DNA of 64,000 nt from Neobacillus paridis (GCF_016765675.1 NZ_JAESWB010000045.1:62001-126000); one strand, 5' to 3'; positions 44,404-54,971 are shown, counted from the stretch's first letter. Numbers and translations are program-made. Notes: generated from the sequence alone by a model not told the origin.

Positions 44404-44408
44404 CCTGC

Positions 44409-45860
44409 TCAATTCACTGGTATATAGCCTATTTTTTCGACAATTTCTTGGCCTTGTGGTCCCTGCATCCATTTGAGGAACGGCTGAACCTGCTGCTTTC
44501 TGTTATCTTTTAAGGTAATCGCGTAGAGGTTGGCCGTAAAAGGATATTTCCCGCTCCCGATGTTTTTGGGGGTTGGTTCGATGCCATTAATGGCAAGCAA
44601 TTTAATATCCGGATTCGGGCTCATGCCGGTGGCAAAAAAGCGAAATGAAAAGCCGATGGAATTGTCATAATTTCGATAATCTGCCACTTGTTCAATGATA
44701 CCGCCCATTCCTTCAGGAACATCTTCCTTTAATGGCTCGATAATCGGTGTTTCCCCCATAATCTTTTCTAAAAGTGTCTGGCTTCCTGAATTTTTTGGCC
44801 GTTGGAAAGCGATTATCCTTGCTTGTTTTCCTCCCAGCTTTGACCAGTTTTTAATTTTACCGGAGTAGATTCCTTTAATCTCAGCCACTGATAAATCATC
44901 AACGGGATTTTTATGATTGACGAAAAACACAAATGCTTCCTTTCCGATTGGCGTCATAACCAGCTCTTTTCCTGCTTTTTTCGCCATCTCTTGCTGCTCT
45001 TTTGACGGCTCAGCGCCGAAATAGATGTCTATTTCACCTGACAATAAGCGTTCATAGGCATAAATCGTGTTGGTAAAAGTGACGACTTCTTTTTCTGCCA
45101 TCACGTTTTTGATATTTTCATAGGTAGCGTTAGCAAATCCGGAATATACAGGATAGGCTGCCTCTGCTCCATCCAAAATGGGCATTTCATTTGGATTAGA
45201 TATTATAAATGAAGACTTTGCATTTAGCTGAGGCAGTTTATTGTCCGGATTCGTCACCTCGTAGGGTGTTAAGTCTGTACTGGAGTATCCGCCTCCATAT
45301 TTAAATCCATAGGAAGGGAGGACCGTTTTACTGCGATGCCACTCGACAGCTGCCCCAGTTGAAATCGCCAGGGCAAACACAAGCAAAATCGAAAGCAGCT
45401 GCTTCTTATGGAACGCAGGACGTAACTTACCAAAAGCAACGGAAGCCATTATTGCTGCTGCAAAGGCCAGTTCATAGACCAGCGGTGCCCATAGAAAAAG
45501 TCTTCCTTCCCCCATAAACATGGCCATAAAATAGATCGGAGCCATCGCAATATGAGAAATGCCATAATACCACCAAACTTCGGATCCATAAAATCCCCCG
45601 CTAATCAGCATAAAAACAGCCCATAGTACTGCCGTGTAGGCCAGCGGATAAAGAAAAAACAGAACATTATGCCCTGATTTTTCCCATATCTCCTGTTTGA
45701 TCGAGGCGATAAACCCGGCAAGCAGCCCGCCAACGATAAGTGTAGCAAGTGCACCAATCATCAGAGAACTAACATTCATCATAAAAAAGGCAAGGATAGA
45801 AAGAACCAAAGGGATAATGCCAAACCATAAGGACCATAATCGAACCATTTTCTTCAACAT
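44409..45860 (-). CDS. Membrane-anchored PstS-like phosphate-binding-domain protein
   Basis: Start ATG 45860, with GGGGG six bases upstream; a TTG at 45866 is in frame. 483 residues. About six hydrophobic segments fill residues 10-185. The remainder (about 200-483) is a periplasmic-binding-type domain of the PstS class: EIKGIYSGKIKNWSKLGG, RPKNSGSQTLLEKIMG (phosphate-loop-like) and GFSFRFFATG. The typical PstS is a free lipoprotein, so this fusion to a membrane domain is unusual. No pst transporter genes adjoin it. It may sense or deliver an anion; the ligand is inferred only from family. Confidence 0.75.
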   Translation of the reverse strand: MLKKMVRLWSLWFGIIPLVLSILAFFMMNVSSLMIGALATLIVGGLLAGFIASIKQEIWEKSGHNVLFFLYPLAYTAVLWAVFMLISGGFYGSEVWWYYGISHIAMAPIYFMAMFMGEGRLFLWAPLVYELAFAAAIMASVAFGKLRPAFHKKQLLSILLVFALAISTGAAVEWHRSKTVLPSYGFKYGGGYSSTDLTPYEVTNPDNKLPQLNAKSSFIISNPNEMPILDGAEAAYPVYSGFANATYENIKNVMAEKEVVTFTNTIYAYERLLSGEIDIYFGAEPSKEQQEMAKKAGKELVMTPIGKEAFVFFVNHKNPVDDLSVAEIKGIYSGKIKNWSKLGGKQARIIAFQRPKNSGSQTLLEKIMGETPIIEPLKEDVPEGMGGIIEQVADYRNYDNSIGFSFRFFATGMSPNPDIKLLAINGIEPTPKNIGSGKYPFTANLYAITLKDNRKQQVQPFLKWMQGPQGQEIVEKIGYIPVN

Positions 45861-46130
45861 CCACAACCCCCAGTGGGATAAATTACTAATAATACAAGTG
45901 TAATATTACACTATATATTATAGTATTACAACATAAATTTTCAAAAAATTGGCGCTGCTCAAAAAGAGATTTCTAATTGTGCGGAAGTACTCATAACGCA
46001 TACTCGCTACCGTTAAACCTGAAATCGCCAATAGCCATTAAGCATTTCAAACAACTGCTCTTGTCTCGTGCCGGTTAAAGTCACCAAAAAGGGCGTTTCC
46101 CCTTTTTCTCGTAGTACTTTCCTAATTAGC
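45861..46130. other. Spacer downstream of glpK
   Basis: Mostly AT-rich. 46013-46132 (minus) has a protein-like 39-codon frame without ribosome site, probably a remnant. No other feature was seen. Confidence 0.4.
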
Positions 46131-46170
46131 AAAAAAAAGACCACTTCGCAGATAATTAATCTGAAAGTGG
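46131..46170 (-). terminator. Terminator of glpFK
   Basis: On the minus strand CCACTT-TCAGAT-TAATT-ATCTG-GAAGTGG forms a long stem with one mismatch, followed by TCTTTTTTTT. Confidence 0.85.
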
Positions 46171-46200
46171 CCCTTCCTTTTTTCTAAGGCTGCAAAAATA

Positions 46201-47706
<1,506 letters not shown>

Positions 47707-47714
47707 TCAATAGC

Positions 47715-48545
47715 TTATGCACTAATTTTTTCAGTAGTTGAAGTAAACTCTGGTTCAGGTTTTGTGCCCTTTACTTTAGCAACAGCAAGAACAACAATCG
47801 TTACCGCTAAAACAACCCAAAGGCTTGCCGTTGTTTTTCCAAGAAATGCTGCTTTGTAAAATAAACCTCCTAGGCTTCCGCCAAGAATTGGGCCAACAAT
47901 CGGAATCCAAGAATATCTCCAGTTAGAATCTCCTTTTCCTGGAATTGGAAGGAAGGCATGGGCTAATCTCGGACCAAAGTCACGTGCTGGGTTAATCGCA
48001 TATCCTGTTGTTCCACCTAGGCTCAAGCCGATGCTGACAATGAGGAAGCCAACGATTAATGGATTTAAGCCATCGGTAAATTTATTTGCACCAATTGCTA
48101 GTATTCCTAAAACAAGAATGAATGTACCAATCATTTCACTAATCAGGTTTGCAAAAGTATGAGGAATTGCCGGACCAGTCGCAAAAGTTCCTAATTTCGC
48201 ACCTGGATCATCTGTCACTTTCCAATGTGGCAGGTATTGGAAGTAGACGAGTACCGCTCCAATCACAGCACCGATAACCTGGGCAATAATATAAGCAGGT
48301 ACTTGACTCCAAGGAAAGTCCCCTGAGAATGCTAATGCAATCGTCAATGCTGGATTTAAATGCGCGCCGCTAAATTGTCCTACTGCGTAGGCGCCCATTG
48401 CTACCGCAAATCCCCAGCCAAATGTGATGACAATCCAACCGCTTCCGTTAGACAGTGTTTTTTTCAAATTGACACCAGCACAAACACCTGCCCCTAACGT
48501 AATTAGAATGGCTGTTCCGATTAATTCACCCCAAAATGCTGTCAT
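47715..48545 (-). CDS. glpF: Glycerol uptake facilitator (aquaglyceroporin)
   Basis: 276 residues, six membrane segments of the MIP family. The two NPA motifs are GAHLNPALT and YAINPARDFGPR, and the second has the Asp that marks glycerol-conducting members. It lets glycerol diffuse into the cell for phosphorylation by GlpK. GAGGAGGAA precedes ATG 48545. It is controlled by a promoter with a CcpA site and by a leader terminator. Confidence 0.95.
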   Translation of the reverse strand: MTAFWGELIGTAILITLGAGVCAGVNLKKTLSNGSGWIVITFGWGFAVAMGAYAVGQFSGAHLNPALTIALAFSGDFPWSQVPAYIIAQVIGAVIGAVLVYFQYLPHWKVTDDPGAKLGTFATGPAIPHTFANLISEMIGTFILVLGILAIGANKFTDGLNPLIVGFLIVSIGLSLGGTTGYAINPARDFGPRLAHAFLPIPGKGDSNWRYSWIPIVGPILGGSLGGLFYKAAFLGKTTASLWVVLAVTIVVLAVAKVKGTKPEPEFTSTTEKISA

Positions 48546-48606
48546 AAATGTTCCTCCTCTTTTTTCATTGAGATGAAAATATTAAGTAGACTATACAGAA
48601 ATGAAA

Positions 48607-48663
48607 GAGGAGACCACAAAGCTTCCCAAAAAAATCAGGGCATTGCGTGATCTCCTCATCTCT
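48607..48663 (-). promoter_or_regulatory. glpFK leader: GlpP-type antiterminator/terminator
   Basis: GAGGAGATCAC (48657-48647, minus strand) pairs with GTGGTCTCCTC (48617-48607) with one mismatch, followed by TTTCATTT. The hairpin sits between the promoter and glpF. AGAGATGAGGAGA (48663-48651) matches the glpABC leader in the pattern AGAGA-N3-GGAGA. In B. subtilis GlpP with glycerol-3-phosphate prevents termination at such leaders. Confidence 0.75.
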
Positions 48664-48686
48664 TCACTGTTTATCAACTTAGTACC

Positions 48687-48715
48687 AGTATATTTTCTAA
48701 TGTAACCGCTGTCAA
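48687..48715 (-). promoter_or_regulatory. glpFK promoter with catabolite-responsive element
   Basis: Minus strand: TTGACA (48715-48710), 17 bp, TATACT (48692-48687). The cre-like sequence TGTAACCGCTGTCA (48701-48714, plus strand) matches TGWAANCGNTNWCA at every position and overlaps the -35 box, so CcpA should repress the operon when better carbon sources are present. Confidence 0.85.
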
Positions 48716-48913
48716 TAAGGTTCACAATATTGACATATATATTACTATTATTACATTGTTGGTGATTTTCAAGTCAAAAACAAGCCCCAAGAGACATCGG
48801 GCGACAAATGCTTACCCTGCTGCAACCCTTACCGGAATAGGTTTTGATTGCTAATAAATTTTGACAGCAGATCTTTGACATTGCCGCCACGAGAAGCTCT
48901 TGGAAATAATTTT

Positions 48914-50170
48914 TTAATTTTTTTGCGCTCTTGGGAAGATCATTTCAATCGCTGTTCCTTCACCCAGCTTGCTTTGAACCCTTGTTTTGCCGTGATGTTT
49001 TTCAATAATCCATTTGGCGATCGACAGCCCTAATCCGGTTCCTTCCGCTTTCGTTCTTGCTTTATCACTTTGGAAAAACCGGTCAAAAATCTTGGGAATA
49101 TCCTGCTCTGGAATTCCAATGCCATTATCTTCTACCTTTAGAAAAATGGACGAATGGCTTTGGTGACAGGAAAGCTGAATTTTTCCTCCTTCACCCGTGT
49201 ATTTCAAGGCATTATCCAGCAAAATGACGATTAGCTGATGAATTCTTTCTTTATCAGCAACAAAAGTTACAGGCTCAGGCGCGTCCAAAGTAAGCGATTT
49301 TTCTTGATATAAGGCAATTTCCTCGTAATCCCGGACGATCTTTTGCAAGAGTCCGTCTAGGCGAAATACCTGTTTGTTCATCTCTAACTGATTTGAGTCG
49401 GACCTGGCAAGTGTTAACAGGTTCGCCACAAGCTTGGAAAGACGTCTGGACTCATTTGAGATCGTAGAGATATCATGTATTTTATCCTGAACGGTAGCCT
49501 GCGGGCTGCGAAAAAGCAATTCTGTCTTAGCCTGAATAACGGCTAGGGGAGTCCGCAGCTCATGTGAAGCATCAGACACAAATTGCTGCTGTTTTTGCCA
49601 GGCGTTCTTGATCGGAACCAAGGCTCTCCCCGCCAAAAAGTATCCTGACCCAACTGCAAGAATGATGCCCACCCCACAGCCTATTATAATAATGAGAAAA
49701 AGTCTATTTAATAATTCTTTTTCCGAGTTCACATTACGGATAAATTGAACGGTTACTTTCCCTATATCGGTATCTACTTCGAAAGCAATATAACGATAGG
49801 AGAAGTTCCCCACGGATACATCCTCTAAAGAATTCAGCTTTTTCGGACGGATTTTCTTTTCATAATCTTGAAACAATTGAGAATCACGTGTTTGGTCAGT
49901 TATCAGCTGTTGATTCTGATCCCATATTAAGGTCATAATCCGCGGATCTCTACGAATAAACTTGGGTCCCTGAGGCACAATGCTTGGATCATCCATATCA
50001 TCAGGTGAACGCTGTTGAAAATGCTGAATGGAATCTACTAATGAACGGTTTACGTCTTGGTATAATCTACTTTCAGTATAAAAATAAATGATGCTTCCTA
50101 GAATAGCAATCAGGATAATCAGGACGAGTGAATTTAATAATGTAAGCTTAATATGGGTTTTTCGAAACAT
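48914..50170 (-). CDS. Sensor histidine kinase
   Basis: 418 residues. Membrane segments at about 8-30 and 160-183 enclose a roughly 130-residue extracellular sensor. The kinase core has H-box FVSDASHELRTPLAVIQA, N-box VILLDNALKY, and DNGIGIPE plus GTGLGLSIAKW. Nine bases separate it from the regulator gene upstream, so they are one transcript. The locus beyond holds a yknXYZ-like efflux system, which suggests sensing of membrane or peptide stress (inference). Confidence 0.9.
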   Translation of the reverse strand: MFRKTHIKLTLLNSLVLIILIAILGSIIYFYTESRLYQDVNRSLVDSIQHFQQRSPDDMDDPSIVPQGPKFIRRDPRIMTLIWDQNQQLITDQTRDSQLFQDYEKKIRPKKLNSLEDVSVGNFSYRYIAFEVDTDIGKVTVQFIRNVNSEKELLNRLFLIIIIGCGVGIILAVGSGYFLAGRALVPIKNAWQKQQQFVSDASHELRTPLAVIQAKTELLFRSPQATVQDKIHDISTISNESRRLSKLVANLLTLARSDSNQLEMNKQVFRLDGLLQKIVRDYEEIALYQEKSLTLDAPEPVTFVADKERIHQLIVILLDNALKYTGEGGKIQLSCHQSHSSIFLKVEDNGIGIPEQDIPKIFDRFFQSDKARTKAEGTGLGLSIAKWIIEKHHGKTRVQSKLGEGTAIEMIFPRAQKN

Positions 50171-50179
50171 GGACTATCC

Positions 50180-50851
50180 CTACTTTTCATCCAGCATATA
50201 GCCAACACCGCGAATCGTTTTAATATCAGAATGATAGCCAAATGGTTCAAGTTTTTTTCTGAGGTGATGCATAAATACCTCAACAATCGCAATTGTTGTA
50301 TCAGAATCAAAGCCCCATACACGATCATAAATTTGTTCTTTTGTCAAAATAGCACCCTTATTCTGGATTAAATATTCCAGCAATTCATATTGCTTTGCTG
50401 TCAGTTTAATCGATTCTCCATCCACATGAATATCTTTTTCTTTGCCAAATAATTCAATGCCACGATATTGAATCGTTTGATTAGTCGTTAAGCTGCCGCT
50501 CCGTCTTAATAGGGCCCGGATCCTCGCCTTTAATTCAGCGGCCTGAAATGGCTTGACCAAGTAATCATCGCCGCCGCTGTCCAGTCCTTTCACACGGTCC
50601 TCGAGTGAATCGCGTGCGGTCAAAAATAGAATCGGTATTTGCAGCCCTTCCTTACGAATCGTCTGTAACACTTCAAAACCGTCAATTTCTGGGATCATCA
50701 CGTCTAACACGATGGCGTCATGAATATTCTGCCTTGCTAAAAATAAGGCGTCCTCACCGTTTGACGCTTGGTCCACCTCAAATTCATCAGATAAAAGTTG
50801 AACAATTGATTCTAATAAAGGAAGATTATCTTCAACAACCAATAAACGCAT
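50180..50851 (-). CDS. OmpR-family response regulator
   Basis: 223 residues. Receiver with EDN near residue 8, phospho-acceptor in IVLDVMIPE (D51), LTARD and VKPF. Winged-helix domain ends IKTIRGVGYMLDEK. AGGAG precedes ATG 50851. Its upstream region carries four direct repeats ATTCGCTAATAAAT at 20-21 bp spacing, which could be its own binding sites. Confidence 0.92.
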   Translation of the reverse strand: MRLLVVEDNLPLLESIVQLLSDEFEVDQASNGEDALFLARQNIHDAIVLDVMIPEIDGFEVLQTIRKEGLQIPILFLTARDSLEDRVKGLDSGGDDYLVKPFQAAELKARIRALLRRSGSLTTNQTIQYRGIELFGKEKDIHVDGESIKLTAKQYELLEYLIQNKGAILTKEQIYDRVWGFDSDTTIAIVEVFMHHLRKKLEPFGYHSDIKTIRGVGYMLDEK

Positions 50852-50925
50852 GTTTACCGCTCCTCAAAAAATACTAGCTTTATTATATATGAAGTGAGCA
50901 GTTGCAGTATAGGATACTTGTGTTG

Positions 50926-51001
50926 ATTCGCTAATAAATATTCAAGATTCGCTAATAAATCATATAATTCGCTAATATAAGGTTTAAATTCGCTAATAAA
51001 T
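50926..51001. repeat. Four ATTCGCTAATAAAT direct repeats at 20-21 bp spacing
   Basis: Copies begin at 50926, 50947, 50967 and 50988; the third has ATTCGCTAATATAA. The array lies between the yknZ-like stop (51038) and the regulator start (50851), just upstream of the latter. Spacing is two helical turns, so bound proteins would lie on one face. Confidence 0.8.
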
Positions 51002-51037
51002 TGTCAAAATATCTTTATTGAATGTCAGGCATCGATT

Positions 51038-52204
51038 TTATTGATAACGAAGTGCCTGAATTGGATTTAGTTTGGATGCTTTGTTGGCTGGAAATACGCC
51101 AAACACCACTCCGACCACCAGTGAGAATAGGAATGAGTAAAGAATGACTGATGTAGAGAAGGAAATACTCATGCTCGTTAAGGTTGAGACCAGTTCTCCC
51201 AAGCCAAGCCCTGAAAGTATTCCAATAATGCCGCCCAGCGCACTTAGAACAACAGCTTCAATTAAAAACTGCAGCAGAATATCCCGGCGTTTTGCACCAA
51301 TTGCTTTACGGATGCCAATTTCTTTGGTCCGTTCCGACACCGACACAAGCATTATATTCATGATGCCGATCCCGCCGACAAGTAAGGAGATACTGGCAAT
51401 GCCCCCAAGCATCAATGTCATTGTTTCCGATACAGAACTCATCGTATCCATAACGTCCTGTTGATTTGTGACCCCGTAGTCATCACTTTTACCGGGATAG
51501 AGACTGGCCATCTTCATTTTGACTTCATTCATGACGAAGTCCATTTGATCCTCACTTTTCCCTTTTAGATAAACAGTACTAATTGTCGTACTTCCAACTA
51601 ACCGCTCACCCGTACTCAAGGGGACGATTATGGTATTATCGCCGCCTTGCCCCATCGAACTTCCTTTTGAGGCCAAAACGCCAACAACTTTATAAGAAAC
51701 ACCGTCTAACTGAATATGTTCCCCCACTGGGTTACTTGCCCCAAACAAGGTGGAGGTTGTTTCCGAGCCAAGCACGACGACTTTTTGCCGATATTCTACA
51801 TCAAGATCCGTGATAAACCGGCCTTGTTTGACCTTTGCATCGCGAACATCGGAATAAGCTGCGTTTGTCCCTGTTAAACTGACCTGTGATGTGGTCCTAT
51901 CTTTTTTGGCCGTTACCCGTCCGGAAACGACCGGTGATATCGCTTTGACACCGTTCAGGTCCCCTAATTCACTAATTTTATCTTCCGTTAACTCAAGGTT
52001 GGTGCTATAGGTATTTACCGTTAATAGGTTGGTTCCCAATTGATTGATTCGGCTTGTCACATTTTTGGTTGAACCTTGGGCAATCGACACCAGCACGATC
52101 ACCGAAGCCACCCCGATGATAATCCCCAGCATCGTGAGAATGGATCGCAGCTTATTCGATTTAACACTTTTGAGTGCCATTTTAATGGATTGCAAGATTC
52201 TCAA
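51038..52204 (-). CDS. yknZ: ABC transporter permease, YknZ/MacB type
   Basis: Start TTG 52204, with GGAGGTG seven bases upstream (388 residues); an ATG at 52273 would add residues that only overlap the ATPase gene. N-terminal membrane segment MLGIIIGVASVIVLVSI, a roughly 200-residue extracellular domain (MacB_PCD) and three C-terminal membrane segments, with ERTKEIGIRKAIGAKRRDIL as the ATPase contact. It works with YknY and YknX as an export or protection system against antimicrobial peptides. It overlaps yknY by 23 bases. Confidence 0.88.
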   Translation of the reverse strand: MRILQSIKMALKSVKSNKLRSILTMLGIIIGVASVIVLVSIAQGSTKNVTSRINQLGTNLLTVNTYSTNLELTEDKISELGDLNGVKAISPVVSGRVTAKKDRTTSQVSLTGTNAAYSDVRDAKVKQGRFITDLDVEYRQKVVVLGSETTSTLFGASNPVGEHIQLDGVSYKVVGVLASKGSSMGQGGDNTIIVPLSTGERLVGSTTISTVYLKGKSEDQMDFVMNEVKMKMASLYPGKSDDYGVTNQQDVMDTMSSVSETMTLMLGGIASISLLVGGIGIMNIMLVSVSERTKEIGIRKAIGAKRRDILLQFLIEAVVLSALGGIIGILSGLGLGELVSTLTSMSISFSTSVILYSFLFSLVVGVVFGVFPANKASKLNPIQALRYQ

Positions 52205-52892
52205 GGAAATCACCTCCATTCTCCTGCAGCCGGCCATCCTGGATACTAACCATTCGTTTTGCCTGCTTGGCAATAGCTAAATCATGCGTAATTAAAATAA
52301 TCGTATGACCTAATTCATTTAATTCCTGCATCAGTTCGAGGATCTCTCGACTGGTTTTACTATCGAGGGCCCCTGTCGGTTCGTCCGCCAGCAGAATCGA
52401 CGGCTGCCCGACGAGCGCCCGGGCGATGGCGACCCTTTGCTGCTGACCGCCGGAAAGCTGGCTGGGCATATGCCCTGCCCGATCCTTCAATCCGACCTTC
52501 ATGAGACTATCCAATGCCCGCAGACGTCTTTCCCCTGCTGAAACCCCGGAATAGATAAGCGGCAGTTCCACATTTTCCAGTGCCGAAAGTTTAGTTAACA
52601 AATTAAAATTTTGAAAAATGAAACCTATTTTTTGATTACGGATCAAAGCTAATTGATTATCATCCATTTCCTCAATATCTTTTCCATCGAGAAAATAGGA
52701 GCCCTGATCGGGGCGGTCCAGACAACCAAGCATGTTCATCAATGTTGATTTGCCTGAACCTGAGGGTCCAATGATCGCTAGGAATTCACCTTTTTTGATC
52801 TCAAGCGAAACATTATTTAAGGCATGCACCGTTTCACCACCAAGCTTGTACGTTTTCATCATATTCTTGATTTGTATTATAGGAGTGCCCAT
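52182..52892 (-). CDS. yknY: ABC transporter ATPase, YknY/MacB-LolD type
   Basis: 236 residues. Walker [10 protein letters not shown] (about 41-49), Q-loop FQNFNLL, signature [15 protein letters not shown], Walker B ILLADEPTGALDSKT, switch His ITHDLAIA. It overlaps yknX by stop/start fusion (TAATG at 52892), so the two are coupled. It powers the mechanotransmission of the YknZ permease. Confidence 0.9.
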   Translation of the reverse strand: MGTPIIQIKNMMKTYKLGGETVHALNNVSLEIKKGEFLAIIGPSGSGKSTLMNMLGCLDRPDQGSYFLDGKDIEEMDDNQLALIRNQKIGFIFQNFNLLTKLSALENVELPLIYSGVSAGERRLRALDSLMKVGLKDRAGHMPSQLSGGQQQRVAIARALVGQPSILLADEPTGALDSKTSREILELMQELNELGHTIILITHDLAIAKQAKRMVSIQDGRLQENGGDFLENLAIH

Positions 52893-53884
52893 TAATTGCC
52901 GCTCCTTCCATTGCTGTTGCTGCTGGATCCTTTATTTATTCCGCTTGGAGGCATGCCGCCAGTCATACCACCCATACCGCCAAAGCCTTGCATCACACCT
53001 CTTTGTTGACTGGACGATGAGCTGTCTGAAGCCAGCTGTGGTAATTGAACGGTTTCTCCTTCTGTCACCCCATCAGTAATTTCCACATAATCTTCATTGG
53101 CGATACCGGTTTTGACCGTTTGTTTCTGTGTATTGCCGGCAGCAGAAGATGAACCGTTATCAGTTCCCGCATTTGCTGAAGCAACAAGAACATACTTTTC
53201 ATTATTACTGGTGTACACAGCATCAACCGGAACATAAAGGGCGTTTTTCTTCGTTTCCGTCAGTATACTTGCCTCCGTGCTCATGCCCACTTTTAAATTT
53301 TGCGGTTTATTAAAATGTATCGTTACATCAAATGTTGATGTGCCGTTCTCGGAAGAGCCTTCTCTAGCGACACTCGTCACTTTTCCTGCAAAGGTTTGAT
53401 CAGGAAAAGCATTGACGGTTACCGTAGCTGTCTGATTCTTTTTCACTTTTGGAATGTCGAGCTCATCAATTTGTACTACGGTCTCTAAATCACTATAATC
53501 GGTAAGATGGGCCACAGCCTCTCCTTTTGTTATCCGGTCACCGTCTTTAACGGATACAGTAGTGATGGTTCCGTCAGCAGGTGCCGTAATTGGATCGCTG
53601 CCATCTGTGAAGGTGATTAATTCGTCTCCTTCATTTACTTTTTCACCGGCAGAAACTAATACTTCATCAATTTCATTATTATCCTCGTTGGCTGTGATAT
53701 CCTCGCTGGTCACGGCTGCAACTGAACCGGAGCCGCTGACTTTCACCTCCAGCTTTCCTTTTTGAACCACAGCCGTTCGGACCTGCTGAACAGTTTCCGC
53801 GCTGCTCGTTTTCGAGTTATACCACTGGAATCCAACAAACCCAATAACCAGAACACCGATTATGATCCAAATCCACTTTTTCAT
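52892..53884 (-). CDS. yknX: Membrane-fusion/adaptor protein, YknX type
   Basis: 330 residues. N-terminal signal anchor IWIIIGVLVIGFVGFQWY, then an HlyD-like layout: lipoyl half GSGSVAAVTSEDITAN, a short hairpin, the second half PADGTITTVSVKDGDRI and beta-barrel domains. The C-terminus is a low-complexity Gly/Met/Ser tail (GFGGMGGMTGGMPP). AAGGAG precedes ATG 53884. The first gene of yknXYZ here; I do not see a yknW homologue beside it. Confidence 0.88.
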   Translation of the reverse strand: MKKWIWIIIGVLVIGFVGFQWYNSKTSSAETVQQVRTAVVQKGKLEVKVSGSGSVAAVTSEDITANEDNNEIDEVLVSAGEKVNEGDELITFTDGSDPITAPADGTITTVSVKDGDRITKGEAVAHLTDYSDLETVVQIDELDIPKVKKNQTATVTVNAFPDQTFAGKVTSVAREGSSENGTSTFDVTIHFNKPQNLKVGMSTEASILTETKKNALYVPVDAVYTSNNEKYVLVASANAGTDNGSSSAAGNTQKQTVKTGIANEDYVEITDGVTEGETVQLPQLASDSSSSSQQRGVMQGFGGMGGMTGGMPPSGINKGSSSNSNGRSGN

Positions 53885-53902
53885 ATACCTATCTCCTTAT
53901 CC

Positions 53903-53929
53903 GATGGAATAGCCCGGACCTATTCCATC
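53903..53929. promoter_or_regulatory. Perfect palindrome in the yknX leader
   Basis: GATGGAATAG (53903-53912) and CTATTCCATC (53920-53929), 7-bp spacer. It lies about 20 bases upstream of the yknX start, next to the ribosome site. It may form an mRNA hairpin or be a repressor site. The 53930-54207 stretch upstream holds two GTGTCAGGCAC-like repeats (54031, 54118) and no gene. Confidence 0.6.
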
Positions 53930-54207
53930 AGGTTTTATTAGTTCATGAACCCATTATTACGGGCAAACCTTAACTTATCCTTAAAAAAGGCAAAGAATAA
54001 TATTTATTAACCAAAAGCGATATACTAAAGTGTCTGACACTGTCCCTGGTCAATTATCAAAAGGTCTGGTTAATTTGCTATTCCGATAGTGAACGAGTTG
54101 TTTAGCTGTTTCCGAGGGTGTCAGGCACTACCCTTAACATGTTTTTGATGATGTTGTAAATACTAAACTGAAGAGTTGATAGTTTTTTATTTGGGAAGTG
54201 TAAATGG

Positions 54208-54804
54208 ATGCAATATTTGAGTGGTCTCATTGAGCATTATGGATACATAGGCATTATCCTCGCACTAATTGGCGGTATTATCGGTCTGCCGATTCCGGAT
54301 GAGGTGCTCCTGACCTATGTTGGATTTAATGTGTATCAAGGAAGGATGTTGTTTGTTCCTGCCCTCCTTAGCGCGTTTGTTGGAGGATTGGGCGGTATCA
54401 CACTGAGCTATTTGATTGGAATTAAATTAGGCTTGCCGTTTTTAAAAAAATTTGGCCCTAAATTTCATATAACCGAAGAACGAGTAGAACGAACGAGAAA
54501 ATTATTTGTAAAGTTTGGTCCTTTTCTGCTCTTAATTGGCTACTTTATCCCTGGAATTCGTCATGTTGTCGCCTATCTTTCGGGAATGAACGGCTATACG
54601 TATAAAAAGTTTGCCACTTTTGCCTATTTGGGGGCTATGATCTGGTGTTTTACTTTTATTACACTAGGAAGGATTCTGGGGGAAAATTGGACTCAAGTTG
54701 GATTCTTTTTATCAAGATATAGTATCTATTTCGTATTCCTTTTAATTGTTGGCTGCCTTATTTACTATACTTATTGGAAAAAATCACGGGTATTTGGAAA
54801 ATAA
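54208..54804 (+). CDS. DedA-family membrane protein (YngC-like)
   Basis: 198 residues, four to five hydrophobic segments. Family signature: IGGIIGLPIPDEVLL near the N-terminus, and FGPFLLLIGYFIPGIRHVVAYLSGMNGY, with the G-x-[RF]-x-P-G-x-R motif region, in the middle. DedA proteins are lipid flippases or transport lipid carriers and support membrane homeostasis and antimicrobial resistance. It is a single gene on the plus strand beside the efflux system. Confidence 0.87.
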   Translation: MQYLSGLIEHYGYIGIILALIGGIIGLPIPDEVLLTYVGFNVYQGRMLFVPALLSAFVGGLGGITLSYLIGIKLGLPFLKKFGPKFHITEERVERTRKLFVKFGPFLLLIGYFIPGIRHVVAYLSGMNGYTYKKFATFAYLGAMIWCFTFITLGRILGENWTQVGFFLSRYSIYFVFLLIVGCLIYYTYWKKSRVFGK

Positions 54805-54820
54805 TTATAGCAGAAGCACA

Positions 54821-54867
54821 AAGTGCCAACCCCATCATAACGCCGAAGCATAAAGGGATTGGCACTT
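54821..54867 (+). terminator. Hairpin after the dedA gene
   Basis: AAGTGCCAA (54821-54829) and TTGGCACTT (54859-54867), extended by CCC/GGG. A-rich sequence follows rather than T, so termination efficiency is uncertain. Confidence 0.5.
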
Positions 54868-54934
54868 AAAACGCAGCAGAAACTAACTTAATTTTCCATA
54901 TTGTCCACTGGAGACGGACAAATATCCACGAGTG

Positions 54935-54971
54935 GTGTCAGGCACCTAGCCAGTTGGTGTTAGGCACCGTT
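54935..54971. repeat. Two direct copies of GGTGT(C/T)AGGCACC
   Basis: GGTGTCAGGCACC (54935-54947) and GGTGTTAGGCACC (54957-54969), 22 bp apart, at the 3' end of the sigma factor gene; the first overlaps its stop. Confidence 0.65.

Noticed and set aside
46013-46132. Minus-strand 39-codon frame with protein-like composition downstream of glpK
   Set aside because: No ribosome site and it starts inside the glpK terminator; at most a fragment of a lost gene.
54861-54880. TGGCAC near 54860 as a second sigma-54 promoter
   Set aside because: The -12 element TTGC is missing at the required distance.
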